From Chitinophaga pinensis (lineage in GTDB: Bacteria; Bacteroidota; Bacteroidia; Flavobacteriales_D; Crocinitomicaceae), in contig CALPMT020000021.1 in NCBI GenBank assembly GCA_943324745.2, forward strand, positions 1-52,893: a stretch of 52,893 nt of DNA. Direction: 5' to 3'. The position numbers were made by a program, and so were the translations under genes. The notes beneath the pieces are model-generated. The model did not search any database and was not told where the DNA came from. It saw only the letters and a program-made list of their open reading frames with translations. Position 1 is the first letter of the stretch. Every line of letters starts with the position of its first letter. Positions 42,141-52,893 of the stretch are shown here, in pieces.

Positions 42141-42143
42141 TCT

Positions 42144-43436
42144 ATGAAAACAATCGAACGTATTCCGACAAGTAAAATTGAGCGCGCAGGTCAGTTAGTG
42201 AAAACAGGACTCAAAGTTGGTGGAAATTACATTGCTTATTACGGTGAGAAAATCATCCACCCTAGTTTAAATAAAGACAAACTGAACGAAAACAATGCCA
42301 CCGACATTTACGAGGGCTTACAAAATTTGAAAGGAAGTGCGTTAAAGGTTGCTCAAATGTTGAGTATGGATAAAAGCATCCTACCGCAAGCATACGTAGA
42401 CAAATTCTCGTTATCGCAATTTTCAGTTCCTGCTTTATCGGCACCATTAGTGCGCAAAACATTCAAAAAATACTTAAATGCCTATCCGGAAGAATTATTC
42501 GACACCTTTACGCCGGATGCAATTCATGCTGCAAGTATTGGTCAGGTGCATAAAGCAACCAAAGATGGGTTAACACTTGCCATTAAAATTCAATACCCAG
42601 GAGTTGCGGACAGCATCAGTTCGGATCTTGCATTGGTAAAACCTTTCGCGATTCGGATGTTTAATATGAAAGGAAAAGACTTGGATGTGTATTTTAACGA
42701 AGTAGAACAAAAACTATTAGAAGAAACAAACTACCACCTTGAAATTAAACAAAGTATAGAGATTTCGGACGCATGTAAACACATCCCGAATATGCGCTTC
42801 CCATCCTACTATCCAGCGTTATCTTCGGAAAAGATAATCAGTATGGAATGGATGGATGGAAAACATCTTTCGGAATATTGCGCGCAAGAAACAGATCCAG
42901 AAAAACGAAAAGCAGTTGCGCAGGCACTTTGGGACTTTTACATGTTTCAAATACATACCCTACGAGCAGTACATGCCGATCCACACCCGGGGAACTTTCT
43001 TGTAGATTCTGAAAATCGATTAATTGCAATAGACTTTGGATGTATCAAAACAATTCCAGACAATTTCTATTTTCCGTATTTTGATTTGGTAGACAAAGAA
43101 ATTCTGCATAATGAAGTTGCGTTTGAAGAACGATTAATCGCTTTAGAAATTATTCGTCCGGACGACACCGAAGCAGGCATTCAAGAAATTAAAGCATTTT
43201 TCCATGATTTGCTGTGTTTATTTACCAAACCATTTCAGGAAGAAACCTTTGATTTTGCGAACGACACCTTTTTTGCAGAAATTGCACGCTTGGGAGAATC
43301 CTTCACCAACAATGAAAATCTCAAGAAATTAAACGGCAATAGAGGTTCCAAACATTTTCTCTATATCAATCGTACTTTTTTTGGTTTGTATAACTTACTA
43401 CACGACCTGAAAGCGGAGATTGTTACTAAAAATTAA
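42144..43436 (+). CDS. ABC1/AarF/UbiB-family atypical kinase
   Basis: 430 residues. The family features are NLKGSALKVAQMLS (KVAQ at 68-71 in the place of KxGQ), IHAASIGQVHKA (the A-rich loop, about 127-138), the lysine of AIKIQYPGV (K148), HADPHPGNF and IAIDFGC. These proteins are ATPases linked to quinone or lipid metabolism. It forms an operon with the TetR-like gene and ends tail to tail with oxyR, the stop codons overlapping by 2 nt. Confidence 0.92.
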   Translation: MKTIERIPTSKIERAGQLVKTGLKVGGNYIAYYGEKIIHPSLNKDKLNENNATDIYEGLQNLKGSALKVAQMLSMDKSILPQAYVDKFSLSQFSVPALSAPLVRKTFKKYLNAYPEELFDTFTPDAIHAASIGQVHKATKDGLTLAIKIQYPGVADSISSDLALVKPFAIRMFNMKGKDLDVYFNEVEQKLLEETNYHLEIKQSIEISDACKHIPNMRFPSYYPALSSEKIISMEWMDGKHLSEYCAQETDPEKRKAVAQALWDFYMFQIHTLRAVHADPHPGNFLVDSENRLIAIDFGCIKTIPDNFYFPYFDLVDKEILHNEVAFEERLIALEIIRPDDTEAGIQEIKAFFHDLLCLFTKPFQEETFDFANDTFFAEIARLGESFTNNENLKKLNGNRGSKHFLYINRTFFGLYNLLHDLKAEIVTKN

Positions 43437-44368
43437 ATTGGTGACAATTGTACACTGTCCTGCGAAACAGTAGGTAACAACGGAGATACTTTGGTGATTA
43501 TTTCTTGAATCAATAGGGTTAGTACCGATTTTTTGACAAAATCACGATGCACGACCAAACCAACAGCGCGTTGCGGTGTAGGTGCTATGATTGTTTTCAC
43601 TAGTCCTCTTTCTTGTTCACTAAATTGGCTAGTTGCCAAATACGGAACCAAGGTTGTTGCTTGGTGAGCTTTGACAAAACGCAATAAACTATCAATCGAA
43701 CCGGCTCTAAAATCAAAGTTTAGCGTCGTATTTTTTGCCTTTTTGCTAAGTTCACATAAGTGGACAATTTGTGTTCGCATGCAATGCCCTTCTTCCATCA
43801 ACCAAAGGTCTTCAGCAGCAATTTGTTGTACCCGATTTATATCTGTATACTTTCCACTAGCATCAAATAACACAAAAGGTTCCTCATAAAGCGGATGTTC
43901 CACTAATTCTTCCTCTAGGATGGGAGTAGAAAGAATTCCAATATCTAATTCTCTTCGTTTAATACGCTGGATTATTTCATGGGTGGTTAATTCCCGAACT
44001 TCGATATGCAATTCTTTAAACTTTGCTGCAAAATCTTGTAGAAATAAAGGCAACAGAAAAGGAGCTATCGTTGGTATCACCGCTATGGTTAGATTACCTT
44101 TAATTTCCCCCTTCATTTCCTTTGCTAACTCCGACAATTGTTCTATGTGCGTTGAAATGAGTCGTAATTGTTGTATAATCGCTTCTCCTTCGACCGTAAT
44201 TTCAACCGGTTTTCGTTTACGATCAAAAATTTTTATCTCAAGTTCCTCTTCAAATTTGGATATCATGGTACTTAACGTAGATTGTGTGGCAAAGCACTTT
44301 TCCGCGGCTAATTCAAAATGTTTGTATTTCGCAACGGCTAAAATATATTCGAACTGTCTAACATTCAT
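43433..44368 (-). CDS. oxyR: OxyR, LysR-type hydrogen-peroxide sensor
   Basis: 312 residues from the ATG at 44366-44368; a longer frame would run into the katG promoter. The LysR helix-turn-helix is at about 1-60 (AAEKCFATQSTLSTMISKFE). The redox pair is C196 and C205 in EEGHCMRTQIVHLCEL, nine residues apart as C199 and C208 of E. coli OxyR. It is divergent from katG, its expected target. Confidence 0.92.
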   Translation of the reverse strand: MNVRQFEYILAVAKYKHFELAAEKCFATQSTLSTMISKFEEELEIKIFDRKRKPVEITVEGEAIIQQLRLISTHIEQLSELAKEMKGEIKGNLTIAVIPTIAPFLLPLFLQDFAAKFKELHIEVRELTTHEIIQRIKRRELDIGILSTPILEEELVEHPLYEEPFVLFDASGKYTDINRVQQIAAEDLWLMEEGHCMRTQIVHLCELSKKAKNTTLNFDFRAGSIDSLLRFVKAHQATTLVPYLATSQFSEQERGLVKTIIAPTPQRAVGLVVHRDFVKKSVLTLLIQEIITKVSPLLPTVSQDSVQLSPI

Positions 44369-44375
44369 AACATCA

Positions 44376-44403
44376 ATAGTAACATCTAAAATATCGTTAT
44401 TAT
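44376..44403. promoter_or_regulatory. Candidate OxyR operator
   Basis: ATAGTAAC (44376-44383), 12 nt, GTTATTAT (44396-44403): an inverted repeat with 7 of 8 pairs matching. It lies 18 nt upstream of the katG -7 box and 8 nt upstream of the oxyR ATG, where an OxyR dimer could activate katG and limit oxyR. Confidence 0.5.
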
Positions 44404-44405
44404 AA

Positions 44406-46718
<2,313 letters not shown>

Positions 46719-46724
46719 AAAAGC

Positions 46725-46751
46725 AAAGGCTGGATCGATGATCCAGCCTTT
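46725..46751 (+). terminator. Terminator after katG
   Basis: AAAGGCTGGATC-GAT-GATCCAGCCTTT, a perfect 12-bp stem with a 3-nt loop, 6 nt after the katG stop. The A and T ends make it work in both directions, also for the convergent gene at 46772. Confidence 0.82.
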
Positions 46752-46771
46752 ATTATATATATGGGAACTTA

Positions 46772-47521
46772 TTAAAAATTAAACGAAGGTGTAAATTGTA
46801 ATAAATCTGATTCAGCACGATTTACAAAATCTTTATCGTCTAAAATAAAATCCATTAAGTCAACCGGTAATTTTTTAAGACTATTAGTATATGCATCTAT
46901 TGCACTTTTCTTTTGTTCGATTGACAGAGATTTTTCATTTTCAAACAATTCTCCAAAAGTAAAAGCAGTTTGATGCGGATTTTCAACTGTTCTAACAACA
47001 CCATGATTTTCACAAATAATTTGCAATTTATTAGGCTTAAATTGTATGTTCAATAAAATATAGACTTTCGTATTTGCAATATTTTCTTTCAACAAGATTG
47101 CTGAATAATTTGTAGAATCGAAATACGAAATAACATCTTTCTTTTTTACAAGAAAATCTCTCCATGCATAATAATAAGATTGAAGTCTAGCAACAGAATA
47201 ATTGATTGGTTCTCCAGTCATTGGATCTACTTTTATATAAGCAGAATTATCTGAATCAATATTATTTGCTCGTTTTTTAAGCACCTCGAGACTAGATATA
47301 CTTGTTGGCGTGGATAATTTATATTCTAAATAAGGGATTTCAACAGGTTGTGTTGCATCAAATTGAATTTTTGTATCATTAAAAAGTAAAACTTGTTTAT
47401 AAATGACACCTCGCACAGACAAATCTTTGATAAACGTTTCATAATCATTTGTTTGCTTATTTGTTTGAGCAAAAGTTATAACTAAGCAAAGCTGGCAGAT
47501 TACTACAAAAATAGTTTTCAT
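46772..47521 (-). CDS. Secreted hypothetical protein
   Basis: 249 residues, not recognised. Signal peptide MKTIFVVICQLCLVITFAQ. Central motif YIKVDPMTGEPINY (about 95-108) recurs as MVKTDPITGEVMR in the broken gene upstream, and the regions before and after it are loosely alike, so the two are probably paralogues. No type IX sorting domain is visible. It is convergent with katG. Confidence 0.7.
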   Translation of the reverse strand: MKTIFVVICQLCLVITFAQTNKQTNDYETFIKDLSVRGVIYKQVLLFNDTKIQFDATQPVEIPYLEYKLSTPTSISSLEVLKKRANNIDSDNSAYIKVDPMTGEPINYSVARLQSYYYAWRDFLVKKKDVISYFDSTNYSAILLKENIANTKVYILLNIQFKPNKLQIICENHGVVRTVENPHQTAFTFGELFENEKSLSIEQKKSAIDAYTNSLKKLPVDLMDFILDDKDFVNRAESDLLQFTPSFNF

Positions 47522-47547
47522 GGTATTAGTGTTAAAGATTAGGATTA

Positions 47548-47992
47548 TTAATTCTTAGAATTTCTAATTTCAGCAATATTGGTAATTTTAAATTCAACAA
47601 GTTCATTATCTACAAACTTACCATAACTCATCATTTGAAACTCTTTAAGATTATTATTACTAGACTTACCTATACATTCCAAATTCACTAAAATGGTATC
47701 ACTTGGAAGTGCAGTAAAGATACTATAGAAGGGTGCAATAGAGGAAAATAAAACCAGATCCATGTCTAATACATCTTGTATGCCACATGGACCATTTGTT
47801 CTCATTACTTCACCTGTTATCGGATCTGTTTTAACCATTGGAGTACCATCCATATTTATTTTCATTCTTTTCAAACGCCTTATTTATAGCAATATTTTGG
47901 GGTTTTACGGATACTTTTGTGAGTAGATTTTTGATTTCGGCTCTGGAAACTAAATCTATACCATTTAAAAATCTTACAGTATCATTAATCAT
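47548..47992 (-). pseudogene. Broken paralogue of the gene at 46772-47521
   Basis: Two reading frames overlap. The first (47831-47992, 53 residues, MINDTVRFLNGIDLVSRAEI...) has no signal. The second (47548-47865, 105 residues, MKINMDGTPMVKTDPITGEV...) is in a different frame. Read together, NDT ... EIKNL ... K ... DPITGE ... YSIFTA line up with NDTKIQF ... EIPYL ... DPMTGEP ... YSAIL of the next gene. A one-base frameshift around 47840-47865 would explain this. It could instead be two small genes. Confidence 0.5.
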
Positions 47993-48102
47993 TGAATATC
48001 GATTTTAACCGCGCCCGATTTTGCTTGTAAAAGACCTTTTTTATGTACTATTGAGTAAGCAAATAGCGCAATGGAAGTAATAGAAATCAAAATAATTTTC
48101 AT
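47989..48102 (-). CDS. Small membrane peptide
   Basis: 37 residues: MKIILISITSIALFAYSIVH (one hydrophobic helix) and a short basic tail. Its stop overlaps the start of the broken gene (ATGA), so it may be the separated signal/anchor of that gene rather than an independent peptide. Confidence 0.4.
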   Translation of the reverse strand: MKIILISITSIALFAYSIVHKKGLLQAKSGAVKIDIQ

Positions 48103-48215
48103 AAGTAACTAATAGTAAAGTGTATAAAATTATTATTTTATTTAATATTTTAATTAACCTAACCTTACTTTTCAAACGAAATAACTTCTAAAATAGTATT
48201 TGTAGTAAAATTCTT

Positions 48216-48635
48216 TCACCGAATCAAACATACCACCACCCATTTCTCCACAAATCCAGCAAAAAAATACATCGGATCGCCATACTGGTTTTTATACTTT
48301 ACGGTATTTCCATCCACAAAATATAAAGGATCTCCGTATTGATTTTTAGAACGAAGTGTTTGGCCATCCCAAAAATAGATAGCTTCGCCATATTGGTTTT
48401 TCAAACGGATAGTTTGTCCATCGATAAAATACACTGCTTCTCCATATTGGTTCTTACGTTTAATCGTTTGACCATCTAAATAAAACAAAGCATCTCCATA
48501 CTGATTTTTTAAACGAAGATTATCTCCATCCACATATACTACAGCTTCTCCATACTTATTTTTAACATGTACGGTTTGGGAATAAAGCAGCGAAGAGAAA
48601 ACGATGAAGCAACTAACTAAAAATACTTTTTTCAT
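48216..48635 (-). CDS. Secreted protein made of six 18-residue tandem repeats
   Basis: 139 residues from the ATG at 48633-48635, which gives the signal peptide MKKVFLVSCFIVFSSLLYSQ. After TVHV the protein is six repeats of the type KNQYGDxxYFxDGQTxRx; K, N, Y and G are constant and DG is kept in the first five. The last repeat loses its DG (FFAGFVEKW) and ends in a hydrophobic tail. Each unit looks like two beta strands and a turn, so a small beta-solenoid is likely. Function unknown. Confidence 0.82.
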   Translation of the reverse strand: MKKVFLVSCFIVFSSLLYSQTVHVKNKYGEAVVYVDGDNLRLKNQYGDALFYLDGQTIKRKNQYGEAVYFIDGQTIRLKNQYGEAIYFWDGQTLRSKNQYGDPLYFVDGNTVKYKNQYGDPMYFFAGFVEKWVVVCLIR

Positions 48636-48870
48636 AATGGGGAAGTTAAGAGTATACAATGTACTAAAAACAATTATATTTTTCAAAACAACCAAAAAAG
48701 AATATTTCGTATTTCAGTAATACTACTAAATAAAAACCAGAAGTTTGCTAAAACATTAACTAAATAAAATAAATGTTAATTTACATAGGTAAATGGAATA
48801 AATTATTGTAAATACTTGTTAATCTGAACGGTTATCTAACTGAATTCATAGAAATTTATAAGAAAAATCT

Positions 48871-50394
48871 ATGATCATACATAAAGTTGAAGTTAGAAAT
48901 TTACAAATTGAAGATTATCCTAAACTAAAAGTCGCGATGCAAAGTGCATACGATGATATGGAAAATTCCTATTGGAAAGAAAAACACATCAAGTTACTAC
49001 TCAAAAAATTTCCAGAAGGACAGAAAGTAGTATTTATCAATGATGAATTTGCAGGATGTGCCTTATCCATTTTAGTGAATTATGAATTGGCAGAACGTGA
49101 CCATACCTATTTTGAAATAACGGATCAATATAAATTCGGCACCCACAACCCAAGCGGTAATATCCTTTATGGAATTGATGTATTTATTATCCAACAATTT
49201 CGCGGTTTAAGATTAGGTAGAAGACTGTATGATGAGCGAAAACAATTGTGTGAACAATTAAATTTAAAAGGAATTATTTTTGGCGGAAGAATCCCTAATT
49301 ATTCAAAATTTTCCGATACAATTTCACCGAAAGAATATATCGATAAAGTAAAATTGAAAGAAATTTACGACCCGGTTTTAACCTTTCAGTTAAGTAATGA
49401 CTTTCACGTGTTGAAATTAATGACCGGATATTTGCCAACCGACAAGAGTTCGAAGGAATTCGCAACCTTGTTAGAATGGAATAATATTTATTACACTACC
49501 GAAAAATCATTCCGAAAAACAGATGTTCGTCTAGGTTTGGTACAATGGCAAATGCGCCCAATGAGTAAATTAGATACGCTCTTTGAACAGATGGAATATT
49601 TTATCGATGCGGTATCGGATTACAGTTGTGATTTTTGTTTGTTTCCAGAATTTTTCAATGCGCCATTAATGGCAGAATACAACGATTTACCAGAATCGGA
49701 AGCTATTAGAATGCTTGCGAAGTACACCGAAAAAATTAAATCTAAATTCAAAGAATTTGCAATCTCCTATAATATTAACATCATCACCGGGAGTATGCCA
49801 TTTATTGAAAATGATCATTTATACAATGTAGGATATTTATGTCGTCGGGATGGAAGCATCGAAGAATATCGAAAAATTCACATCACACCGAGTGAATCGT
49901 ATGCCTGGGGAATGATTGGTGGACATGAACTAAAGACCTTTGATACCGATTGCGGTCGCATTGGAATCTTAATTTGCTACGATTCTGAATTTCCGGAATT
50001 AAGTAGAATTCTAGCAGATGAAGGAATGGATATTTTATTTGTGCCTTTCTTAACAGACACCCAAAATGGTTTTCACCGTGTTAAACGCTGTGCACAAGCA
50101 CGTGCCATTGAAAATGAATGTTATGTAGCAATTGCTGGTTCTGTAGGTAACTTACCCAAAGTGAGCAATATGGACATTCAATTTGCACAATCTGCTGTAT
50201 ATACCCCCTGTGATTTTGCATTTCCAACCAATGGTATCAAAGCAGAAGCAACACCAAATACCGAAATGATATTAATTTGTGATATCGATTTATCGCTATT
50301 GCGCGAACTTCATAATTACGGAAGTGTCACAAACTTAAAAGACAGACGATTAGATATTTATAAAGTACAAAAAATAAGTGAGAACAATGTGTAA
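48871..50394 (+). CDS. GNAT acetyltransferase-nitrilase fusion
   Basis: 507 residues. Residues 1-200 are a GNAT fold (IDVFIIQQFRGLRLGRRLYDERK is the acetyl-CoA loop). Residues 218-500 are a carbon-nitrogen hydrolase with the catalytic triad E260 (FPEFF), K335 (YRKIHITPSE) and C369 (ILICYDSEFPE). This fusion is known in many bacteria as a single protein; its substrate is unknown. No adjacent gene points to a pathway. Confidence 0.93.
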   Translation: MIIHKVEVRNLQIEDYPKLKVAMQSAYDDMENSYWKEKHIKLLLKKFPEGQKVVFINDEFAGCALSILVNYELAERDHTYFEITDQYKFGTHNPSGNILYGIDVFIIQQFRGLRLGRRLYDERKQLCEQLNLKGIIFGGRIPNYSKFSDTISPKEYIDKVKLKEIYDPVLTFQLSNDFHVLKLMTGYLPTDKSSKEFATLLEWNNIYYTTEKSFRKTDVRLGLVQWQMRPMSKLDTLFEQMEYFIDAVSDYSCDFCLFPEFFNAPLMAEYNDLPESEAIRMLAKYTEKIKSKFKEFAISYNINIITGSMPFIENDHLYNVGYLCRRDGSIEEYRKIHITPSESYAWGMIGGHELKTFDTDCGRIGILICYDSEFPELSRILADEGMDILFVPFLTDTQNGFHRVKRCAQARAIENECYVAIAGSVGNLPKVSNMDIQFAQSAVYTPCDFAFPTNGIKAEATPNTEMILICDIDLSLLRELHNYGSVTNLKDRRLDIYKVQKISENNV

Positions 50395-50518
50395 ATTATG
50401 TGTGTATTAAACCTAGATGACGTAAAATTGGATAAAACATACATTATTCTAATTTTTCACACATACAAACATAATAAAAGGTTAAATTCTACTTAATTCA
50501 CTTGCGATTTTTCAGCGT

Positions 50519-50526
50519 TAGTTTTG
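50519..50526 (+). promoter_or_regulatory. -7 box of the phytase-like/PhoX-like gene
   Basis: TAGTTTTG, an exact TAnnTTTG, 22 nt before the ATG. The -33 element is not clear (CTTG 14 nt upstream). Confidence 0.45.
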
Positions 50527-50548
50527 ACAGAATTAAATTCTATAAACA

Positions 50549-52893
50549 ATGAAAAAACGAAAACTCTGTCTATTAAGCTTGTTGGCGTTTATGGCGTTTT
50601 CTAAAAGTAATGTAAATGCACAAATTTCATTACTTAAAGATTACACCCATAAAGACCCTGCACCGATTGGAAAATTTCAAGGAATTGATTTTAAAGAAGG
50701 AGGATTCTCTTCCCTTTACCCAATTGCTGGAACAAATGGTAAAGAATTTTGGACTATTTCTGACCGTGGTGTAAACATTGATGCTGCAAATGCTAATGTT
50801 ACCGGATGTAAACCAACCTATGACAAAATCTACGCGTTTCCAACGTATGCACCTAAAATTCACCGTATACGTGTAGAAGGAGCTAGCATCAAGGTGTTGC
50901 AAACAATCACGATGAAACGTCCAAATGGAACTGGTGCAACGGGACTTATTAATCCTACGGGTTTTGGTAGTACGTCTGCAGAACTTGCTTCTACAGACAC
51001 TGTACAGAATTGTGCTAATTTCAATACAAAAACTGCAGCTAAAGATGTTTGGGGAATTGACTCAGAAGGATTAGTGGTAGATAAAGAAGGAAATTTTTGG
51101 ATCGCAGAAGAAGGTGGACCAACAATCTGGAAATTAAATAAAAATGGAGTTGTAGTAAAACGTTATACTCCGTATGCAAATGTTCCTGGAGCAGAAAAAG
51201 AAGATATTGCGATCGATACAGTATACAAATACAGAAAAAACAATAGAGGTTTTGAAGGTTTAGCAATGACACCAAATGGTAAATTGTATGCTATCATTCA
51301 AAGTCCTATTTTATATCCAACCAAAACTATAGGTGAAAGTTCCAGAATACATCGTATTTTAGAAATTGATCCAAAAACAGACCAAATGAGAATGTTGGCT
51401 TACTTGAACGATGGTGTCATTGGTGCATCAGGAGCGGATCAAATTCGTTTGAGAGATTGGAAAATTGGAGACATGGCTGCCATTAACGATAATGAGTTTT
51501 TGGTAATCGAACAAGCATTACGCGGAACAACAGATCGTAAATTTGTCTACAAAATAAACATCGCAAAAGCTACTCCGGTAAATTCTGGTTTATACAGTGG
51601 TTCTACTTTAGAAGCATTAAAAGATTCAACTGGTTTAGCAAACAACAACATCGTACCAGTGGCAAAAACATTGTTTATGGACTTGTTAGCAAACAAATGG
51701 CCATCTAACTTTGAAAAAGCGGAAGGAATTGCGTTGATCAATGATAGTACGATTGCATTTGTAAATGATAACGATTTCGGTCAATACTCTCCTTTAGAAA
51801 ATGGGGTTGCTACAGTAAACAATATGGAGTCTCACCTTTTTGTATACGGATTAAATGGGAAAAATAAAATAACAGGTCTAGTACAACCAACACCAAGTTA
51901 CTTGGAAGGTTTTACAGGTCCATCTACATTAACTACTCCTTATTTACAACCATCCAAACAAGGTGTTAAATTCACATCTATTCTAACTGCTGGTGATTCT
52001 ATCGGTTCTTATAAAATGTCTGGTTTAGCAGATGGTACAGGTGCTTTTGATAATGGAGATGGTACATTTACGCTTTTAGTAGGGCATGAAATTGGCAATA
52101 CATTAGGCGTTGCTCGTGCACATGGTCAAAAAGGTGCATTTATTTCTAAATGGACAATTAATAAAAATGACCTATCTGTAGTAAAAGGGAACGACTTAAT
52201 CCAAAATGTAAAATTGTGGGATGGTACAACCTACAAAACATATAATACTGCTAATCCATCTACACTAGCTGCATTCAATCGTTTTTGTTCTGCAGATTTA
52301 CCAGAAATAAATGCATTCTACAATCCAAAAACAGGTCTTGGGACACAAGCTAGAATCTTTATGAATGGTGAAGAAGCTGGTGCTGAAGGTAGAGCATTCG
52401 CACACGTGGTAACTGGTTCAGAAGCTGGTACAACGTATGAATTACCTAGAATGGGGAAATATTCTTTCGAAAATGCGGTTGCAAATCCATTTACTGGTGA
52501 TAAAACAGTTGTTCTTGGAACAGATGATACTACGCCAGGGCAAGTATATGTATATGTTGGTACAAAATCGAACACTGGTAATGAAATCGAAAAAGCAGGT
52601 TTAACTAACGGTAAATTATTTGGTGTAGCAGTTACAGGTTTGACAACCGAAATTAGTGAGAGTATTCCTGCTAATAATACTACATTTAAATTAGCTGATC
52701 TAGGTAATGTTGAAAGTTTAACAGGAGCAAAATTAGATACAAACAGTAATAAAGCGGGTGTTACAAATTTCTTAAGACCAGAAGATGGGGCTTGGGATCC
52801 TTCCAATCCAAATGACTTCTACTTTGCAACTACCAATGCTTTCGATAAACCAAGTAGACTTTGGAAGCTTCATTTTACGGATTTAGCAAATCC
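50549..52893 (+). CDS. Secreted esterase-like-phytase / PhoX-like protein, 3' end cut by window edge
   Basis: 781 codons are visible and the frame is open at the right edge. A signal peptide (MKKRKLCLLSLLAFMAF...NVNAQ) precedes an esterase-like phytase propeller at about 30-440 (FQGIDFKEGGFSSLYPI, DSEGLVVDKEGNFWIAEEGG, GFEGLAMTPNGKLYAI, EKAEGIALINDSTIAFVNDND). From about 470 a PhoX-like propeller begins (GTFTLLVGHEIGNTLG, NRFCSADLPEINAFY, ARIFMNGEEAG, TVVLGTDDTTPGQVYVY). The two are usually separate proteins, which suggests a secreted phosphate-releasing enzyme with two modules. The C-terminal sorting signal, if any, lies outside the window. Confidence 0.8.
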   Translation, partial: MKKRKLCLLSLLAFMAFSKSNVNAQISLLKDYTHKDPAPIGKFQGIDFKEGGFSSLYPIAGTNGKEFWTISDRGVNIDAANANVTGCKPTYDKIYAFPTYAPKIHRIRVEGASIKVLQTITMKRPNGTGATGLINPTGFGSTSAELASTDTVQNCANFNTKTAAKDVWGIDSEGLVVDKEGNFWIAEEGGPTIWKLNKNGVVVKRYTPYANVPGAEKEDIAIDTVYKYRKNNRGFEGLAMTPNGKLYAIIQSPILYPTKTIGESSRIHRILEIDPKTDQMRMLAYLNDGVIGASGADQIRLRDWKIGDMAAINDNEFLVIEQALRGTTDRKFVYKINIAKATPVNSGLYSGSTLEALKDSTGLANNNIVPVAKTLFMDLLANKWPSNFEKAEGIALINDSTIAFVNDNDFGQYSPLENGVATVNNMESHLFVYGLNGKNKITGLVQPTPSYLEGFTGPSTLTTPYLQPSKQGVKFTSILTAGDSIGSYKMSGLADGTGAFDNGDGTFTLLVGHEIGNTLGVARAHGQKGAFISKWTINKNDLSVVKGNDLIQNVKLWDGTTYKTYNTANPSTLAAFNRFCSADLPEINAFYNPKTGLGTQARIFMNGEEAGAEGRAFAHVVTGSEAGTTYELPRMGKYSFENAVANPFTGDKTVVLGTDDTTPGQVYVYVGTKSNTGNEIEKAGLTNGKLFGVAVTGLTTEISESIPANNTTFKLADLGNVESLTGAKLDTNSNKAGVTNFLRPEDGAWDPSNPNDFYFATTNAFDKPSRLWKLHFTDLAN

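Noticed and set aside
48216-48260. Frameshift at the 7-T run near the end of the 18-residue-repeat protein
   Set aside because: Shifting the frame gives other C-termini, but none restores the repeat pattern; the given end is plausible.
52318-52806. 162-codon open frame on the minus strand
   Set aside because: It lies fully inside the phytase/PhoX-like gene, has a composition typical of an antisense frame and matches no family I know.

Overview
The window looks like a chromosome segment of an AT-rich member of the Bacteroidota, most likely order Flavobacteriales. The reasons are three genes of the type IX secretion/gliding system (gldH, sprE/porW, porZ), secreted proteins with type IX-type C-terminal sorting domains, ricT next to gldH, several start regions preceded by the Bacteroidota -7 box TAnnTTTG, and few Shine-Dalgarno sequences. 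I cannot fix the genus. No rRNA, insertion sequence, prophage or CRISPR array is visible.

Layout. 1-4.3 kb is the minus-strand nuo operon (nuoA-B-C-D-E and the start of nuoF, which runs off the left edge). 4.5-10.4 kb holds gatC, pth, a two-component pair of RprX/RprY type and two glycosyltransferases. 10.7-15.7 kb holds ricT-gldH, two overlapping glycosyltransferase-like genes, an AraC regulator and a DUF983 gene. 16.2-25.3 kb holds dxr, purK, sprE/porW, yraN, a membrane protein, an orphan histidine kinase and a PfkB-type sugar kinase. 25.3-33 kb holds a DUF349 protein, a membrane protein, tRNA-Arg(TCG), porZ-recO, a RidA-family gene, a TPR protein and a class I rRNA-methyltransferase-like gene. 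These are mostly housekeeping genes in short operons.

Accessory block, about 33-41 kb. The last 26 codons of the methyltransferase gene recur twice downstream (33881-33961 and 35805-35916), so two inserts lie between three tandem copies of the gene end. Insert 1 (about 0.9 kb) carries a two-gene module: a DUF6934-like protein and a 64-residue partner. Insert 2 (about 1.8 kb) carries a secreted type IX cargo protein. Neither insert has a recognisable recombinase. Beyond copy 3 lie a decayed VapC-type toxin with an antitoxin remnant, the C-terminal fragment of a Fic protein, an SDR-membrane protein-AraC operon and an intact HI1419/HI1420-type toxin-antitoxin operon with a visible promoter and operator. 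Three of the four copies of a ~90-nt dispersed repeat lie in this block, each downstream of a plus-strand gene. I regard this block as the most likely place for something undescribed.

The right end (41.4-52.9 kb) has a TetR-like/AarF kinase pair, a divergent oxyR-katG pair with a candidate OxyR site, secreted proteins of unknown function (one made of six 18-residue repeats), a GNAT-nitrilase fusion, and the 5' part of a secreted phytase-like/PhoX-like protein cut by the right edge. Several families of small intergenic repeats (an element with inverted ends, a hairpin with compensated stems, a GTCT-rich repeat and the ~90-nt repeat) sit at gene ends throughout.
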